Positions 42,925-51,687 are shown, numbered from the stretch's first letter. The stretch is 64,000 nt of DNA from Knoellia koreensis (GCF_013041615.1 NZ_JABEPQ010000001.1:674976-738975); one strand, 5' to 3'. Numbers and translations: made by a program. Notes: a model not told the origin generated them from the letters alone.

Positions 42925-43961
42925 GTCTCCACCCTTCCAGATGCCAGTCCGACGAGACGTCCGGATTTCACCTGAGTCTCCCCCCATTCCTGCTCGGGGT
43001 CCGACCCCCAGGTGATGCCGGCGCCCGTGCCGAAGCGCAGCCACCGGCGGCCGCTCGCGTCCTTCTCTGCCCAGAACGTGCGGATGCCCACGGCGAGTTC
43101 CGCGCGCCCGTCGTCGGCGTCGATCCAGCCGATCGCGCCGCAGTAGGGTCCTCGCGGCACGGGTTCGAGGTCCGAGATCGCTTGTAGCGCAGTGTGTTTC
43201 GGCGCACCAGAGACCGACCCTGGAGGAAACGTCGCCGCCATGATCTCCGGCCAGTCGACGCCGGGACGCAGCTCCCCGACCACATCCGACACGAGGTGCA
43301 CCAGCCCGGGATGCCGCTCGATCCCGCACAGCCGGTCGACCCGCACCGTCCCCTCGCGGCACACGTGCGACAGGTCGTTGCGGACGAGGTCGACGATCAT
43401 GACGTTCTCCGCATAGTCCTTGGGCAGCATCGTCTCCGGGCTGCTCGCCGTCCCCTTGATGGGCCGCGACTCGAGGCGGTTGCCGGCGCGCAGCAGGTAC
43501 GCCTCCGGACTCGCCGACACCACGTCGAGCCCGGCTTCGGGCACGTGGATCCGGCCGGCGTGGGGCGCCGGGTTGCCGGCCCCCAGGAGGGCGGCGAGGC
43601 CGTCGAGGTCCGCATCGTCGGTCAGCTCGTGGCTCAGGACCCGGCAGAGGTTCACCTGATACACGGTGCCGGCGGCGATGCGCCGCCGGACCTCCCGGAC
43701 GCCGTCGAGGTATGCCGCGTGGTCCAGGCTCGTGCCCCACTCCCCTTCCAGCGGCGACCACTTCGGTGAGGGAGCGCCCGGCGCCGCCTCCGCGGCATAC
43801 CGGTCGACCGTCCGGAAGCGCACGGCGGTGACGGCGCCCTCGAAGGTGACGACGACGGCCCAGAAGCCACCGGGCAGGTCGGCGAGGTCGTGGCGCACCT
43901 CGACCGGGTCGGTGGCGAGCAGTGACCCGAACCGCGCGTGCCCACGGACTGACGCCTCCAC
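42921..43961 (-). CDS. pabB: Aminodeoxychorismate synthase component I
   Basis: The 346-residue chorismate-utilising enzyme has the signatures ESRPIKGT, VDLVRNDLSHVC and FPPGSVSGAPK, and HPGLVHLVSDVVGEL. It makes 4-amino-4-deoxychorismate with a glutaminase (pabA/trpG), which is not in this window. The N-terminal lobe is short, a common form of PabB. The GTG at 43959-43961 is 7 nt after TAGGAT on the minus strand, so the start is leaderless; 130 open codons upstream are shadow sequence. Confidence 0.88.
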   Translation of the reverse strand: MEASVRGHARFGSLLATDPVEVRHDLADLPGGFWAVVVTFEGAVTAVRFRTVDRYAAEAAPGAPSPKWSPLEGEWGTSLDHAAYLDGVREVRRRIAAGTVYQVNLCRVLSHELTDDADLDGLAALLGAGNPAPHAGRIHVPEAGLDVVSASPEAYLLRAGNRLESRPIKGTASSPETMLPKDYAENVMIVDLVRNDLSHVCREGTVRVDRLCGIERHPGLVHLVSDVVGELRPGVDWPEIMAATFPPGSVSGAPKHTALQAISDLEPVPRGPYCGAIGWIDADDGRAELAVGIRTFWAEKDASGRRWLRFGTGAGITWGSDPEQEWGETQVKSGRLVGLASGRVET

Positions 43962-43968
43962 GGCCGCG

Positions 43969-43974
43969 ATCCTA
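43969..43974 (-). promoter_or_regulatory. -10 box of pabB-pabC
   Basis: TAGGAT on the minus strand is 7 nt before the pabB GTG. The divergent box for the CapA-like gene lies only 9 bp away at 43983-43988, so the two promoters must compete for RNA polymerase. Confidence 0.5.
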
Positions 43975-43982
43975 GGCCGACA

Positions 43983-43988
43983 TAGACT
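43983..43988 (+). promoter_or_regulatory. -10 box of the CapA-like lipoprotein gene
   Basis: TAGACT is 6 nt before the ATG at 43995, which implies a leaderless transcript back to back with pabB. Confidence 0.5.
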
Positions 43989-43994
43989 CCGCGC

Positions 43995-45140
43995 ATGCGC
44001 CACACGGGTCCCGTCGTCCTCGCGGCGCTGGTCCTCCTCGCGGGCTGCTCGGGCGGCGACAGCGTTGGCAGTGCGCCGCCGAGCGCCACCTCGCGGCCAA
44101 CCACCCAGGCAGCCGCCCCGTCCCCGACCGCACCGGCGACCACGACCGCGGCCACGACGACTGCGCCGCCAAGCGACCCCGGCACGCTGACGATGGCGTT
44201 CGCGGGCGACATCCACTTCGAGGACTACCTCGCGCCGCTGGCCCGCGACCCGGAAGGGCTGGCCGAGCTGAGGTCGACCCTGGGCGCCGCTGACCTGTCC
44301 ATGGCCAACCTTGAGACGGCGATCACGCAGCGGGGCACGAAGATCGGCAAGGAGTTCCACTTCCGTGCGCCAGCGTCAGCACTCGAGACGGTCAAGGGTG
44401 CCGGCATCGACGCGGTGAGCATGGCCAACAACCATGGCGTCGACTACGGGCCCGTGGGGCTGCAGGACACCCTCGCGGCCAAGAAGACCAGCCCGATCCC
44501 GATCGTCGGGATCGGCGCCGACGAGGACGAGGCGTTCGCGCCGGCGGTGCTCGAGGCCAAAGGCCTCGAGGTCGCGGTGTTCGGGGCCGACCAGGTCTGG
44601 GAGATGACGTTGGCGCGCTACGCGGCCGGCCCCGGCAAGGGCGGGGTCGCGTCGAGCACGCCATCGACCCGGATCGCCGCGGCGGTGCGCGCAGCGGCCG
44701 CGAAGTACGACCTCGTCGTCGTGTTCCTGCACTGGGGCACCGACTACCAGAAGTGTCCCGACGCCCTGTCGACCCAGACCGCGCAGGCACTCGAGGCGGC
44801 CGGCGCGGACATCATCGTCGGCGGGCACTCCCACCGGGTCAACGGCGCCGGCTGGCTTGGGCGCGCCTACGTCGACTATGGCCTCGGCAACTTCGTCTGG
44901 TGGCGCAGCAAGGAGCCCGACTCCCGCTCCGGCGTCCTCACCCTGTCGGTCGATGTGAAGGCCGCGAAGGCCGCTCAGCGACCGGCAGCCGGTGTCGTCA
45001 CGAAAGCTCGGTGGACGCCCATGCTCATCGGCACGGACGGCATACCCCGCGTGCCCGGTGCGGCCGACAGCGCACGCCTGCTCGGCCTCTGGAACGACGC
45101 CCGGCCCTGCACCGGGCTCGCCGCGAAGCCCGCGGAATAG
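43995..45140 (+). CDS. CapA-like lipoprotein (metallophosphatase fold)
   Basis: The 381-residue protein starts with a lipoprotein signal (LVLLAGCSG, Cys18), then about 45 residues of Ala/Pro/Thr-rich linker, then a CapA/PgsA domain: MAFAGDIHFEDYL, MANLETAI, SMANNHGVDYG, VVFLHWGTDY and IIVGGHSHRV, which supply the Asp, Asn and His metal ligands. CapA-type proteins act in poly-gamma-glutamate synthesis or other wall processes outside the cell. No capB/capC genes are near, so the substrate is unknown. Confidence 0.85.
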   Translation: MRHTGPVVLAALVLLAGCSGGDSVGSAPPSATSRPTTQAAAPSPTAPATTTAATTTAPPSDPGTLTMAFAGDIHFEDYLAPLARDPEGLAELRSTLGAADLSMANLETAITQRGTKIGKEFHFRAPASALETVKGAGIDAVSMANNHGVDYGPVGLQDTLAAKKTSPIPIVGIGADEDEAFAPAVLEAKGLEVAVFGADQVWEMTLARYAAGPGKGGVASSTPSTRIAAAVRAAAAKYDLVVVFLHWGTDYQKCPDALSTQTAQALEAAGADIIVGGHSHRVNGAGWLGRAYVDYGLGNFVWWRSKEPDSRSGVLTLSVDVKAAKAAQRPAAGVVTKARWTPMLIGTDGIPRVPGAADSARLLGLWNDARPCTGLAAKPAE

Positions 45141-45161
45141 TCCACGCCCCACCCCGGTTAA

Positions 45162-45183
45162 GGTAGTTGAAATCGCAACGACC
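45162..45183. promoter_or_regulatory. Imperfect palindrome before the luciferase-like operon
   Basis: GGTAGTTG (45162-45169) and CAACGACC (45176-45183) are inverted copies with one mismatch, around AAATCG. It lies 51 nt before the start of the monooxygenase gene. The AT-richer centre is typical of MarR-type operators, but no such regulator gene is nearby. Confidence 0.5.
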
Positions 45184-45234
45184 TAGGGAGGTCGGAGCGG
45201 ACCACCACCAGGGAACGCGAGGAGCGCGAGCACC

Positions 45235-46392
45235 ATGCAGTTCGGAATCTTCACCGTCGGGGACGTCACCCAGGACCCCACCACCGGCAGGACCCCCAGC
45301 GAGAACGAGCGGATCAAGAACATGGTCGAGCTCGCCATCCACGCCGACCAGCTCGGCCTCGACGTGGTCGCCGTCGGTGAGCACCACAACCCGCCGTTCG
45401 CCGCGCCGGCCAACCCGCCGGTGCTGCTCGGCAACATCGCCGCCCAGACCAAGAACATCATCCTGTCGACCGCGACGACCCTCATCACCACGAACGACCC
45501 GGTGCGCCTCGCCGAGGACTACGCCTACGTGCAGCACCTCGCCGACGGCAGGGTCGACCTCATGCTCGGTCGCGGCAACACCGGCCCGGTCTACCCGTGG
45601 TTCGGCAAGGACATCCGCGAGGGCATCCCGCTGGCGATCGAGAACTACGCGCTGCTGCGCCGCCTGTGGACCGAGGACAACGTCACCTGGTCGGGCAAGT
45701 TCCGCAGCCCGCTCCAGTCGTTCACCTCGACGCCGCGCCCGCTCGACGGTGTCGCGCCGTTCGTGTGGCACGGGTCGATCCGCAGCCCCGAGATCGCCGA
45801 GCAGGCGGCCTACTACGGCGACGGCTTCTTCCACAACAACATCTTCTGGCCGATGAGCCACACCAAGCAGATGGTGCAGCTCTACCGGCGTCGCTTCGAG
45901 CACTACGGCCACGGCCGGGCCGACCAGGCCATCGTCGGCCTCGGTGGTCAGGTGTTCATGCGGGCGAACAGCCAGGACGCGGTGCGTGAGTTCCGCCCCT
46001 ACTTCGACAACGCACCCGTCTACGGCCACGGCCCGTCGCTGGAGGACTTCAGCCGGGAGACCCCGCTCACCGTGGGCTCGCCCCAGCAGGTGATCGAGCG
46101 GTATGCCGCGATGGCGGACGACGTGGGCGACTACCAGCGCCAGCTCTTCCTCATCGACCACGCGGGCCTGCCGCAGAAGACGGTCCTCGAGCAGCTCGAG
46201 ATCCTCGGCACCCAGGTCGTGCCGGAGCTTCGCAAGATCGCCGCGGCGCGCAAGCCCGAGCACGTGCCCGACGCCCCGACCCACGCCTCGCGTGTGGCGG
46301 CGGCCGGCGGCGCCCGTGACCTCACCGTCCACGGCGTCGACGACGTCACCGGACTCACGGCGGAGAAGGACACCAAGGAGGCAGTGCGATGA
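45235..46392 (+). CDS. Luciferase-like FMN-dependent monooxygenase (CE1758 family-like)
   Basis: The 385-residue LLM-class enzyme has the TIM-barrel features MQFGIFTVGDV, DVVAVGEHHNPPF, LSTATTLITTNDPVRLAEDY and LGRGNTGPVYPWFGKDIREG (each a separate segment). The next gene, overlapping by ATGA, encodes its flavin reductase. That pairing and the lengths fit the CE1758/CE1759 families. The substrate is unknown. The C-terminal 40 residues are Ala-rich and look disordered. The octamer at 46101 encodes RYAAM. Confidence 0.85.
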   Translation: MQFGIFTVGDVTQDPTTGRTPSENERIKNMVELAIHADQLGLDVVAVGEHHNPPFAAPANPPVLLGNIAAQTKNIILSTATTLITTNDPVRLAEDYAYVQHLADGRVDLMLGRGNTGPVYPWFGKDIREGIPLAIENYALLRRLWTEDNVTWSGKFRSPLQSFTSTPRPLDGVAPFVWHGSIRSPEIAEQAAYYGDGFFHNNIFWPMSHTKQMVQLYRRRFEHYGHGRADQAIVGLGGQVFMRANSQDAVREFRPYFDNAPVYGHGPSLEDFSRETPLTVGSPQQVIERYAAMADDVGDYQRQLFLIDHAGLPQKTVLEQLEILGTQVVPELRKIAAARKPEHVPDAPTHASRVAAAGGARDLTVHGVDDVTGLTAEKDTKEAVR

Positions 46393-47039
46393 CCAACGGC
46401 AGCAACGACGTTCGTCGCATCGTCGTCATCCAGGCTGGCACCGGCCAGCCGTCGTCGACCAGGCTCCTGGCCGACCGGCTGGCCGGGGCCACCCGGGATG
46501 CCGCCCTCGAGCGGGGCGTCGACAGCACGGTCGAGGTCATCGACCTGCGCGACCACGCGCAGGCCCTGGCCGGCGCGGTGCTGACCGGGTTCGCCACGGG
46601 TGCGCTGCGTGAGGCGCTCGACTCCGTCGCCTCGGCGGACGCGGTCATCGCCGTGACACCGATCTACCAGGCGTCCTACAGCGGCCTGTTCAAGTCGTTC
46701 ATCGACGTGCTCGACGAGGGCGCGCTGCGTGGCACCCCGGTGCTGATGGGCGCGACGGCCGGCACCGCTCGGCACTCGCTCGTCCTCGAGCACGCCATGC
46801 GTCCCCTGTTCGCCTACCTCAAGGCAGTCACCGTTCCGACCGCAGTGTTCGCGGCTTCGGAGGACTGGGGCGCCATCGGCGGCACCGGTGACTCCGGCGC
46901 GAGCTCCGGGCTGGACCGGCGCATCACCGTCGCCGCCTCCGAGCTCGCCGACCTCGTGGCCGGCCGAGCCGGCACCCGGAACCGCACCGACGACTTCACC
47001 GTCCCGGCCGGTTTCGAGGAGCTGCTGCGCGGCGCCTAG
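46389..47039 (+). CDS. NAD(P)H-dependent FMN reductase (CE1759 family-like)
   Basis: A 216-residue flavodoxin-fold reductase with the flavin-phosphate loop AGTGQPSSTRLLADRL (about residues 16-31), AVIAVTPIYQASYSGLFKSF and GTPVLMGATAG. It should hand reduced FMN to the coupled monooxygenase. Two strong inverted repeats follow the stop codon at once and probably end the operon. Confidence 0.87.
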   Translation: MTNGSNDVRRIVVIQAGTGQPSSTRLLADRLAGATRDAALERGVDSTVEVIDLRDHAQALAGAVLTGFATGALREALDSVASADAVIAVTPIYQASYSGLFKSFIDVLDEGALRGTPVLMGATAGTARHSLVLEHAMRPLFAYLKAVTVPTAVFAASEDWGAIGGTGDSGASSGLDRRITVAASELADLVAGRAGTRNRTDDFTVPAGFEELLRGA

Positions 47040-47040
47040 A

Positions 47041-47095
47041 CCGAGGTCGAGTGCCTGAGCCCGACCCCTGGGTAGTTCTCAGGCACTCGACTCGG
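47041..47095. terminator. Long inverted repeat directly after the FMN reductase stop
   Basis: The arms CCGAGGTCGAGTGCCTGAG (47041-47059) and CTCAGGCACTCGACTCGG (47078-47095) pair over 18 bp with a single bulged G and an 18-nt loop. It starts 1 nt after the stop. No U tract follows. Confidence 0.6.
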
Positions 47096-47116
47096 AATCC
47101 CTGTGGTGGGGAAGGC

Positions 47117-47144
47117 GGGCCCGTCGGGTGATCCCGGCGGGCCC
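47117..47144. terminator. Second strong hairpin before osmC
   Basis: GGGCCCGTCGGG (47117-47128) and CCCGGCGGGCCC (47133-47144) form a 12-bp stem with one G-U pair and a TGAT loop. Together with the preceding repeat it makes a double hairpin in a 183-bp gap. Confidence 0.6.
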
Positions 47145-47222
47145 GTCGGCTGCCCGGTTGCCACGCGGCGGCATACCGGTGAAAGTGGTTTGCGCCCCAG
47201 CCACCCACCCAAGGAGCCCCAC

Positions 47223-47651
47223 ATGGCCACCACCCGCACCGCCAACGCCCACTGGGAAGGCTCCCTCATGGAGGGCAGCGGCGAGGTCACCCTCGCGTCG
47301 TCCGGGATCGGCACGTATGCCGTGTCGTGGCCGTCGCGGGCCGAGGAGCCGAACGGGAAGACCAGCCCGGAGGAGCTCATCGCCGCGGCGCACTCGACCT
47401 GCTTCTCGATGGCGCTCTCGCACGGGCTCGCGCAGGCCGGCACTCCCCCGACGTCGATCGACACCACGGCTGAGGTGACGTTCCAGCCCGGCACCGGCAT
47501 CACGGGAATCGCCTTGTCCACCAAGGGTTCCGTGCCCGGCATCACGGCCGAGCAGTTCGAGGCGGCTGCCAACGAGGCCAAGGAGAACTGCCCTGTCAGC
47601 CAGGCCCTCAAGTCCGTCCCCATGACCCTGAAGGTGTCCTTCGACGGCTGA
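47223..47651 (+). CDS. OsmC family peroxiredoxin-like protein
   Basis: The 142-residue protein has the two reactive cysteines of the OsmC/Ohr family, Cys60 (AAHSTCFSMALS) and Cys123 (ENCPVSQAL), and the Arg/Glu-type region near residues 12-50. Sequence style (LASSGIGTYAVSWPSRAEE) suits OsmC more than Ohr. It reduces organic hydroperoxides in the cytosol. The ATG has a good AAGGAG site 8 nt away, so this gene has a normal leader. The octamer at 47315 encodes TYAV. Confidence 0.9.
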   Translation: MATTRTANAHWEGSLMEGSGEVTLASSGIGTYAVSWPSRAEEPNGKTSPEELIAAAHSTCFSMALSHGLAQAGTPPTSIDTTAEVTFQPGTGITGIALSTKGSVPGITAEQFEAAANEAKENCPVSQALKSVPMTLKVSFDG

Positions 47652-47676
47652 CGCCTTGCCCTGACCCCACGGACCC

Positions 47677-47682
47677 TACGAT
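47677..47682 (+). promoter_or_regulatory. -10 box of a lipoprotein gene
   Basis: TACGAT is 6 nt before the ATG at 47689, which suggests a leaderless transcript. Confidence 0.45.
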
Positions 47683-47688
47683 GGGCGC

Positions 47689-48855
47689 ATGCTGCGCGCC
47701 GGGCCACGCCTCGCCGGTGTCGCGGCATCGCTCGTGCTCGTCGCGGCACTGGCCGCGTGCTCGGGTGGTGACGGCGCCCCGACGGCGAGCCCGACGACGG
47801 CATACCCGCGCCTGACGCCCACCTGCCCGGCACCCGCCGGAACCGCACCGCCACCGGTGACCGTGGCCGAGCTCAACCGGGTCGTGGCCGGGCTGGACCT
47901 GCCGCTGTGGCAGGCCGGCGACATCGGCGCCAGCGCGCGGCTGCCCGACCAGCGGATCGTGTGGGTGTTCGGCGACACGGTGCGGTCCTCACGGGTCTTC
48001 CCGCGGGTGGTGGCCAACTCCATGCTCGTGAGCTCCGGCCTCTGCGCGTCGCAGGTCGAGACCCGTGACCACGGTCCGGTCATCCCCGACCGTGCCGACG
48101 GCGTCGTCCACTGGCCGATGTCGGTGGGCGTCGTCAAGGACGGCAACCAGACGGGGCTGCTCGTGGTGTCGGGACGCATCCGTCGGGGAACCGGCGGGCC
48201 CTTCGACTTCACCTACCTGGGAAGCACCGCAACGGTTTTCGCGCTCCCGGCTGGCGGCGGCACCAGGGCTCCGGAGCTTGCCTACCAGCTCGACCTCACG
48301 CCCGACTCGACGGACGGCGCCCAGGTCAATTGGGGCTCGGCCATGACCGTGCAGGACGGCTGGATCTACCTCTACGGCACCCGTCTGCCGACCCGGACGT
48401 CGTACGGGCGAGCCCTCTATGTGGCACGAGCTCCCGAGGCCCAGGCGCGTGACCGGAACACCTGGCGGTTCTGGGACGGCCGTGCCTGGGTCCCCGACTA
48501 CGCGCAGGCTCGCGAGATCCTGCCCGCGCGCGGCGGGGTCTCGCAGACCCTGTCCGTCGATGCGGTCAATGGCCGGTTCGTCATCGTCAGCAAGCGCGAC
48601 GGCGACCTCGGTGACACCGTCTACGCCTGGACCTCGACGTCGCCCACGGGACCGTGGACCGCGACGCGGGGTGTCCGGGCAGCCTTCGAGGACGGAGAGG
48701 GCGCTCTCCAGTACGCGCCCCTGGCGCACCCGTCGATCGAGCTCGAGGATGGCAAGCTGCTCATCTCGATCTCCCGCAACACGACCGACTTCGCGCGCCT
48801 GCTGTCGCAGCCGACCCTCGGCCGCCCCGTCTTCGCCGAGATCGACCGGCCCTGA
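47689..48855 (+). CDS. Lipoprotein with predicted beta-propeller domain
   Basis: The 388-residue protein has a lipoprotein signal (LVAALAACSGG, Cys24) and then repeated beta-rich segments with Trp and Gly (GDTVRSSRVFPRVVANSML, NWGSAMTVQDGWIYLYGTR, VYAWTSTSPTGPWTAT). They recall DUF4185/DUF5005-type five-bladed propellers related to glycosidases. No catalytic residues can be assigned. It would be anchored on the outer face of the membrane. Confidence 0.7.
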   Translation: MLRAGPRLAGVAASLVLVAALAACSGGDGAPTASPTTAYPRLTPTCPAPAGTAPPPVTVAELNRVVAGLDLPLWQAGDIGASARLPDQRIVWVFGDTVRSSRVFPRVVANSMLVSSGLCASQVETRDHGPVIPDRADGVVHWPMSVGVVKDGNQTGLLVVSGRIRRGTGGPFDFTYLGSTATVFALPAGGGTRAPELAYQLDLTPDSTDGAQVNWGSAMTVQDGWIYLYGTRLPTRTSYGRALYVARAPEAQARDRNTWRFWDGRAWVPDYAQAREILPARGGVSQTLSVDAVNGRFVIVSKRDGDLGDTVYAWTSTSPTGPWTATRGVRAAFEDGEGALQYAPLAHPSIELEDGKLLISISRNTTDFARLLSQPTLGRPVFAEIDRP

Positions 48856-48879
48856 ACCTGTTTCCCGCGGCGGGACCGC

Positions 48880-50049
48880 TCAGCGGAAGGCGTCGAGCCC
48901 GGTCAACGCCTTGCCGATGACGAGCTGGTGCACCTCGGTCGTGCCCTCGTAGGTGAGCACCGACTCGAGGTTGTTGGCGTGCCGCATCACGGGGTACTCC
49001 CCGGTGATGCCCGCTGCACCGAGGATGGTGCGGCACTCGCGGGCGATCGCGATGGCCTCACGCACGTTGTTGAGCTTGCCGAGGCTGACCTGCTGGGCCG
49101 TGATGGTGCCGGCATCCTTGCGTCGCCCGAGGTGCAGGGCCAGCAGCATCGCCTTGCCGAGCTCGACCGTCATGTCGGCCAGCTTGAGCTGCGTCGCCTG
49201 GAACCCACCCAACGGGCGGTCGAAGATCTCGCGCGACCCGGCATACGCGATCGCCGTCTCGAGGCTGTCGCGGGCCGCGCCCACGGATCCGAAGACGATG
49301 CCGAAGCGGGCTTCGGTGAGGCACGACAACGGCCCCGACAGGCCTTGGGCGCCCGGCAGCACCGCGTCGGCCGGCAGGCGCACGTCGTCGAGGACGAGCT
49401 CGGCCGTCACCGATGCCCGCAGCGACAGCTTGCGTTTGATCTCGGGGGCCGAAAAGCCTTTGCTGTCCGTGGGAACGACGAACCCGCGGATGCCGTCGTC
49501 GGTCTGCGCCCACACGACGGCCACATCGGCCACCGACCCGTTGGTGATCCACATCTTGGTGCCGTTCAGCACCCAGTCGTCGCCGTCGCGGCGCGCCCGG
49601 GTGCGCATGCCGGCCGGGTTCGAGCCGAAGTCCGGCTCGGTGAGGCCGAAGCACCCGATCGCCTCACCGGCGGCCATGGCCGGCAGCCACTGCTCCTTCT
49701 GCTCCTGTGAACCGTGGGCGTAGATCGCGTACATCGCCAGGGAGCCCTGCACCGACACGAGTGAGCGGATGCCGGAGTCGCCCGCCTCGAGCTCCATGCA
49801 GACGAGGCCGTATGCCGTCGCGCTCGTGCCGGCGGTGCCATACCCGTGCAGGTGCATGCCGAGCACCCCCAGCGAGCCGAGCTCCTTGGCCAGCTCGCGC
49901 GCCGGGATGCTGCCCGCCTCGAACCAGCCCGCGATCTCCGGGCGCACCCGGTCGTCGACCCACCGCCTGACCGTGTCGCGGATGGCGCGGTCGTCCTCGT
50001 CGATGAGGTCGTCGGTGGCGAACAGCTCGAGCGGCGTCTGCGTGGGCAT
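48880..50049 (-). CDS. Glutaryl-CoA dehydrogenase-like acyl-CoA dehydrogenase
   Basis: The 389-residue flavoenzyme has GCFGLTEPDFGSNPAGMRTRA, LNGTKMWITNGSVADVAVVWA, and the C-terminal LTYEGTTEVHQLVIGKALTGLDAFR, which is very characteristic of glutaryl-CoA dehydrogenases with the Glu of YEGT as base (cited in pieces). It oxidises and decarboxylates glutaryl-CoA in lysine and tryptophan breakdown. No other genes of that pathway are adjacent. It faces the lipoprotein gene with a 24-bp gap. Confidence 0.85.
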   Translation of the reverse strand: MPTQTPLELFATDDLIDEDDRAIRDTVRRWVDDRVRPEIAGWFEAGSIPARELAKELGSLGVLGMHLHGYGTAGTSATAYGLVCMELEAGDSGIRSLVSVQGSLAMYAIYAHGSQEQKEQWLPAMAAGEAIGCFGLTEPDFGSNPAGMRTRARRDGDDWVLNGTKMWITNGSVADVAVVWAQTDDGIRGFVVPTDSKGFSAPEIKRKLSLRASVTAELVLDDVRLPADAVLPGAQGLSGPLSCLTEARFGIVFGSVGAARDSLETAIAYAGSREIFDRPLGGFQATQLKLADMTVELGKAMLLALHLGRRKDAGTITAQQVSLGKLNNVREAIAIARECRTILGAAGITGEYPVMRHANNLESVLTYEGTTEVHQLVIGKALTGLDAFR

Positions 50050-50053
50050 GCAC

Positions 50054-50479
50054 CTAGCCTCCCAGAACGGCTCCGTGGTGGGTCTCGTGGTGGGAGTACT
50101 CGTCGTACCGCAGCAGCATCACGCCGATCATGGCTGGCACCATGACGACGTGCTGGACGACGAAACCAGTTGCGGTGCTGAAGGTTCCGGCTGCGACGAA
50201 GAGAGCGGCAACGGCGCTGGGGACCACCATCGACGCCGCCATCTCGGCGTTCTGGGCTGCGGTGTGACCGCGCAGCAGCATCCACAGCACCATCGGCACG
50301 GTCATGTTCACGCCCATGAGGGCGACCCGCAGCCAGCCCGGCTGCCCCATGAGGCTGCTGCCGGCGACCGAGAAGAGGAACGCTGCGAGGGCGCTGAAGA
50401 CGCCCATGCCGATCGCCATCACCAACAGCATCTCGAAGACGTGGAGGACGAAGGTGCGAATCCCGTGGTGGTTGGTCAT
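50054..50479 (-). CDS. Small membrane protein with histidine-rich ends
   Basis: The 141-residue protein has four membrane segments. It starts MTNHHGIR and ends YSHHETHHGAVLGG, so both tails carry histidine clusters that could bind a metal. I do not recognise a family. The start is the ATG at 50479, with GACCCT 7 nt upstream as a possible leaderless -10. The stop is 4 nt before the gcdH-like start. It is divergent from a GlxA-type regulator gene. Confidence 0.65.
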   Translation of the reverse strand: MTNHHGIRTFVLHVFEMLLVMAIGMGVFSALAAFLFSVAGSSLMGQPGWLRVALMGVNMTVPMVLWMLLRGHTAAQNAEMAASMVVPSAVAALFVAAGTFSTATGFVVQHVVMVPAMIGVMLLRYDEYSHHETHHGAVLGG

Positions 50480-50582
50480 GCAGGCGAGGGTCGGCCGGGC
50501 GCGCGCCGGAGGGCAATGGTTCGGCTGGGGTCGTGGCCGAAATGCTGGGGATCTCGTCCTTCCGGCCTCGCCCTCACGCCCC

Positions 50583-50588
50583 TAGTCT
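50583..50588 (+). promoter_or_regulatory. -10 box of the GlxA-type regulator
   Basis: TAGTCT is 7 nt before the ATG at 50596. This is the same hexamer and spacing as at 5608 and 34084. Confidence 0.55.
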
Positions 50589-50595
50589 CGACTCC

Positions 50596-51570
50596 ATGCA
50601 GACCCACGACGTCGTGGTCGTCGCCTATGACGGCTCGGAGCTGCTCGACATCGCGTCGGTGACCTCCACGCTTGACCTCGCGACCCGCCTGGACGCCCAC
50701 CCGGCATACCGCGTCATCGTGGCGAGCGTCGCGGGCGGTGACGTGCGCTGCGACTCGGGCGTGCGGCTGCGCGCCCACGCCCGGCTCAGTGCCGTGCAGC
50801 ACGCCGACACGCTCGTCGTCAGCGGCGGCCTGGGCCACGTGCGGGCGGCTGAGGACAAGGCCCTGCTGCGTCACCTCCGCCGGCTTGGCGAGGGGGCGAG
50901 ACGAGTGGGCTCGGTCTGCACGGGGGCCACGGTGCTCGCGGCCACCGGCCTGCTCGACGGTCGCCGGGCGACGACCCACTGGTGGTATGCCGCGGACCTG
51001 GCCCAGCGCTTCCCCGCCGTCGACGTCGACGCGGCGCCGATCTTCGTGCGCGACGGGAAGATCGCCACGGCGGGCGGTGTCACGTCGTCGCTCGACCTCA
51101 CGCTGGCATTCGTGGAAGAGGACCACGGCGCCGAGCTGGCGCGGCGGGTGTCGATGGGCCTGGTGACCTACCTCCAGCGGCCCGGCAACCAGGCCCAGAT
51201 GAGCATGTTCACCCGCGCGCGCCGGCCCGACCACGTCGTGCTTCGCCAGGTGATGGACCACGCGGTGGCCGACCCCGGTGGAGACCTGCGCACGACGACG
51301 GTGGCCGCGCAGGTCGGGGTGAGCGTGCGCCAGCTGACCCGCCTGTTCCACGACCACCTGGGTGAGTCACCGGCGGCAGCGATCCGGCGGGTCCGGCTCG
51401 AGGTGGCCGCGAGCCTGTTGACGACCACGGACCTCACGCTGTCGCAGGTGGCAGCCAGGTGCGGGTTCAGCTCGGCCGAGACGCTGCGCCAGGCGTTCGT
51501 CACGCGGTATGGCGTCAGCCCGCGCAGCTTTCGCCGGACGCACACCAGCGCCCGACCCGCGTGGACCTGA
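50596..51570 (+). CDS. GlxA family AraC-type regulator with DJ-1/PfpI domain
   Basis: The 324-residue protein joins a DJ-1/PfpI-like domain (about 1-190; DTLVVSGGLG, VGSVCTGATVLAATGLLDGRRATTHW with the family cysteine) to an AraC HTH domain (TTVAAQVGVSVRQLTRLFHDHLG and LSQVAARCGFSSAETLRQAF). Family members sense small molecules linked to amine or amino-acid catabolism. It could regulate the divergent histidine-rich membrane protein or the MFS operon downstream. The target is not shown by the sequence. Confidence 0.88.
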   Translation: MQTHDVVVVAYDGSELLDIASVTSTLDLATRLDAHPAYRVIVASVAGGDVRCDSGVRLRAHARLSAVQHADTLVVSGGLGHVRAAEDKALLRHLRRLGEGARRVGSVCTGATVLAATGLLDGRRATTHWWYAADLAQRFPAVDVDAAPIFVRDGKIATAGGVTSSLDLTLAFVEEDHGAELARRVSMGLVTYLQRPGNQAQMSMFTRARRPDHVVLRQVMDHAVADPGGDLRTTTVAAQVGVSVRQLTRLFHDHLGESPAAAIRRVRLEVAASLLTTTDLTLSQVAARCGFSSAETLRQAFVTRYGVSPRSFRRTHTSARPAWT

Positions 51571-51687
51571 CCTCCACCCACGGCCAGAGAGTGCGGAGAG
51601 AACGTCCATCCCGGCCGGGGTGAGCGCGGCCTACCGTCGCAGCACCGGGCGGCAGCGCCGCCGCCACCAAGCCCAGGAGTGTTCGCG

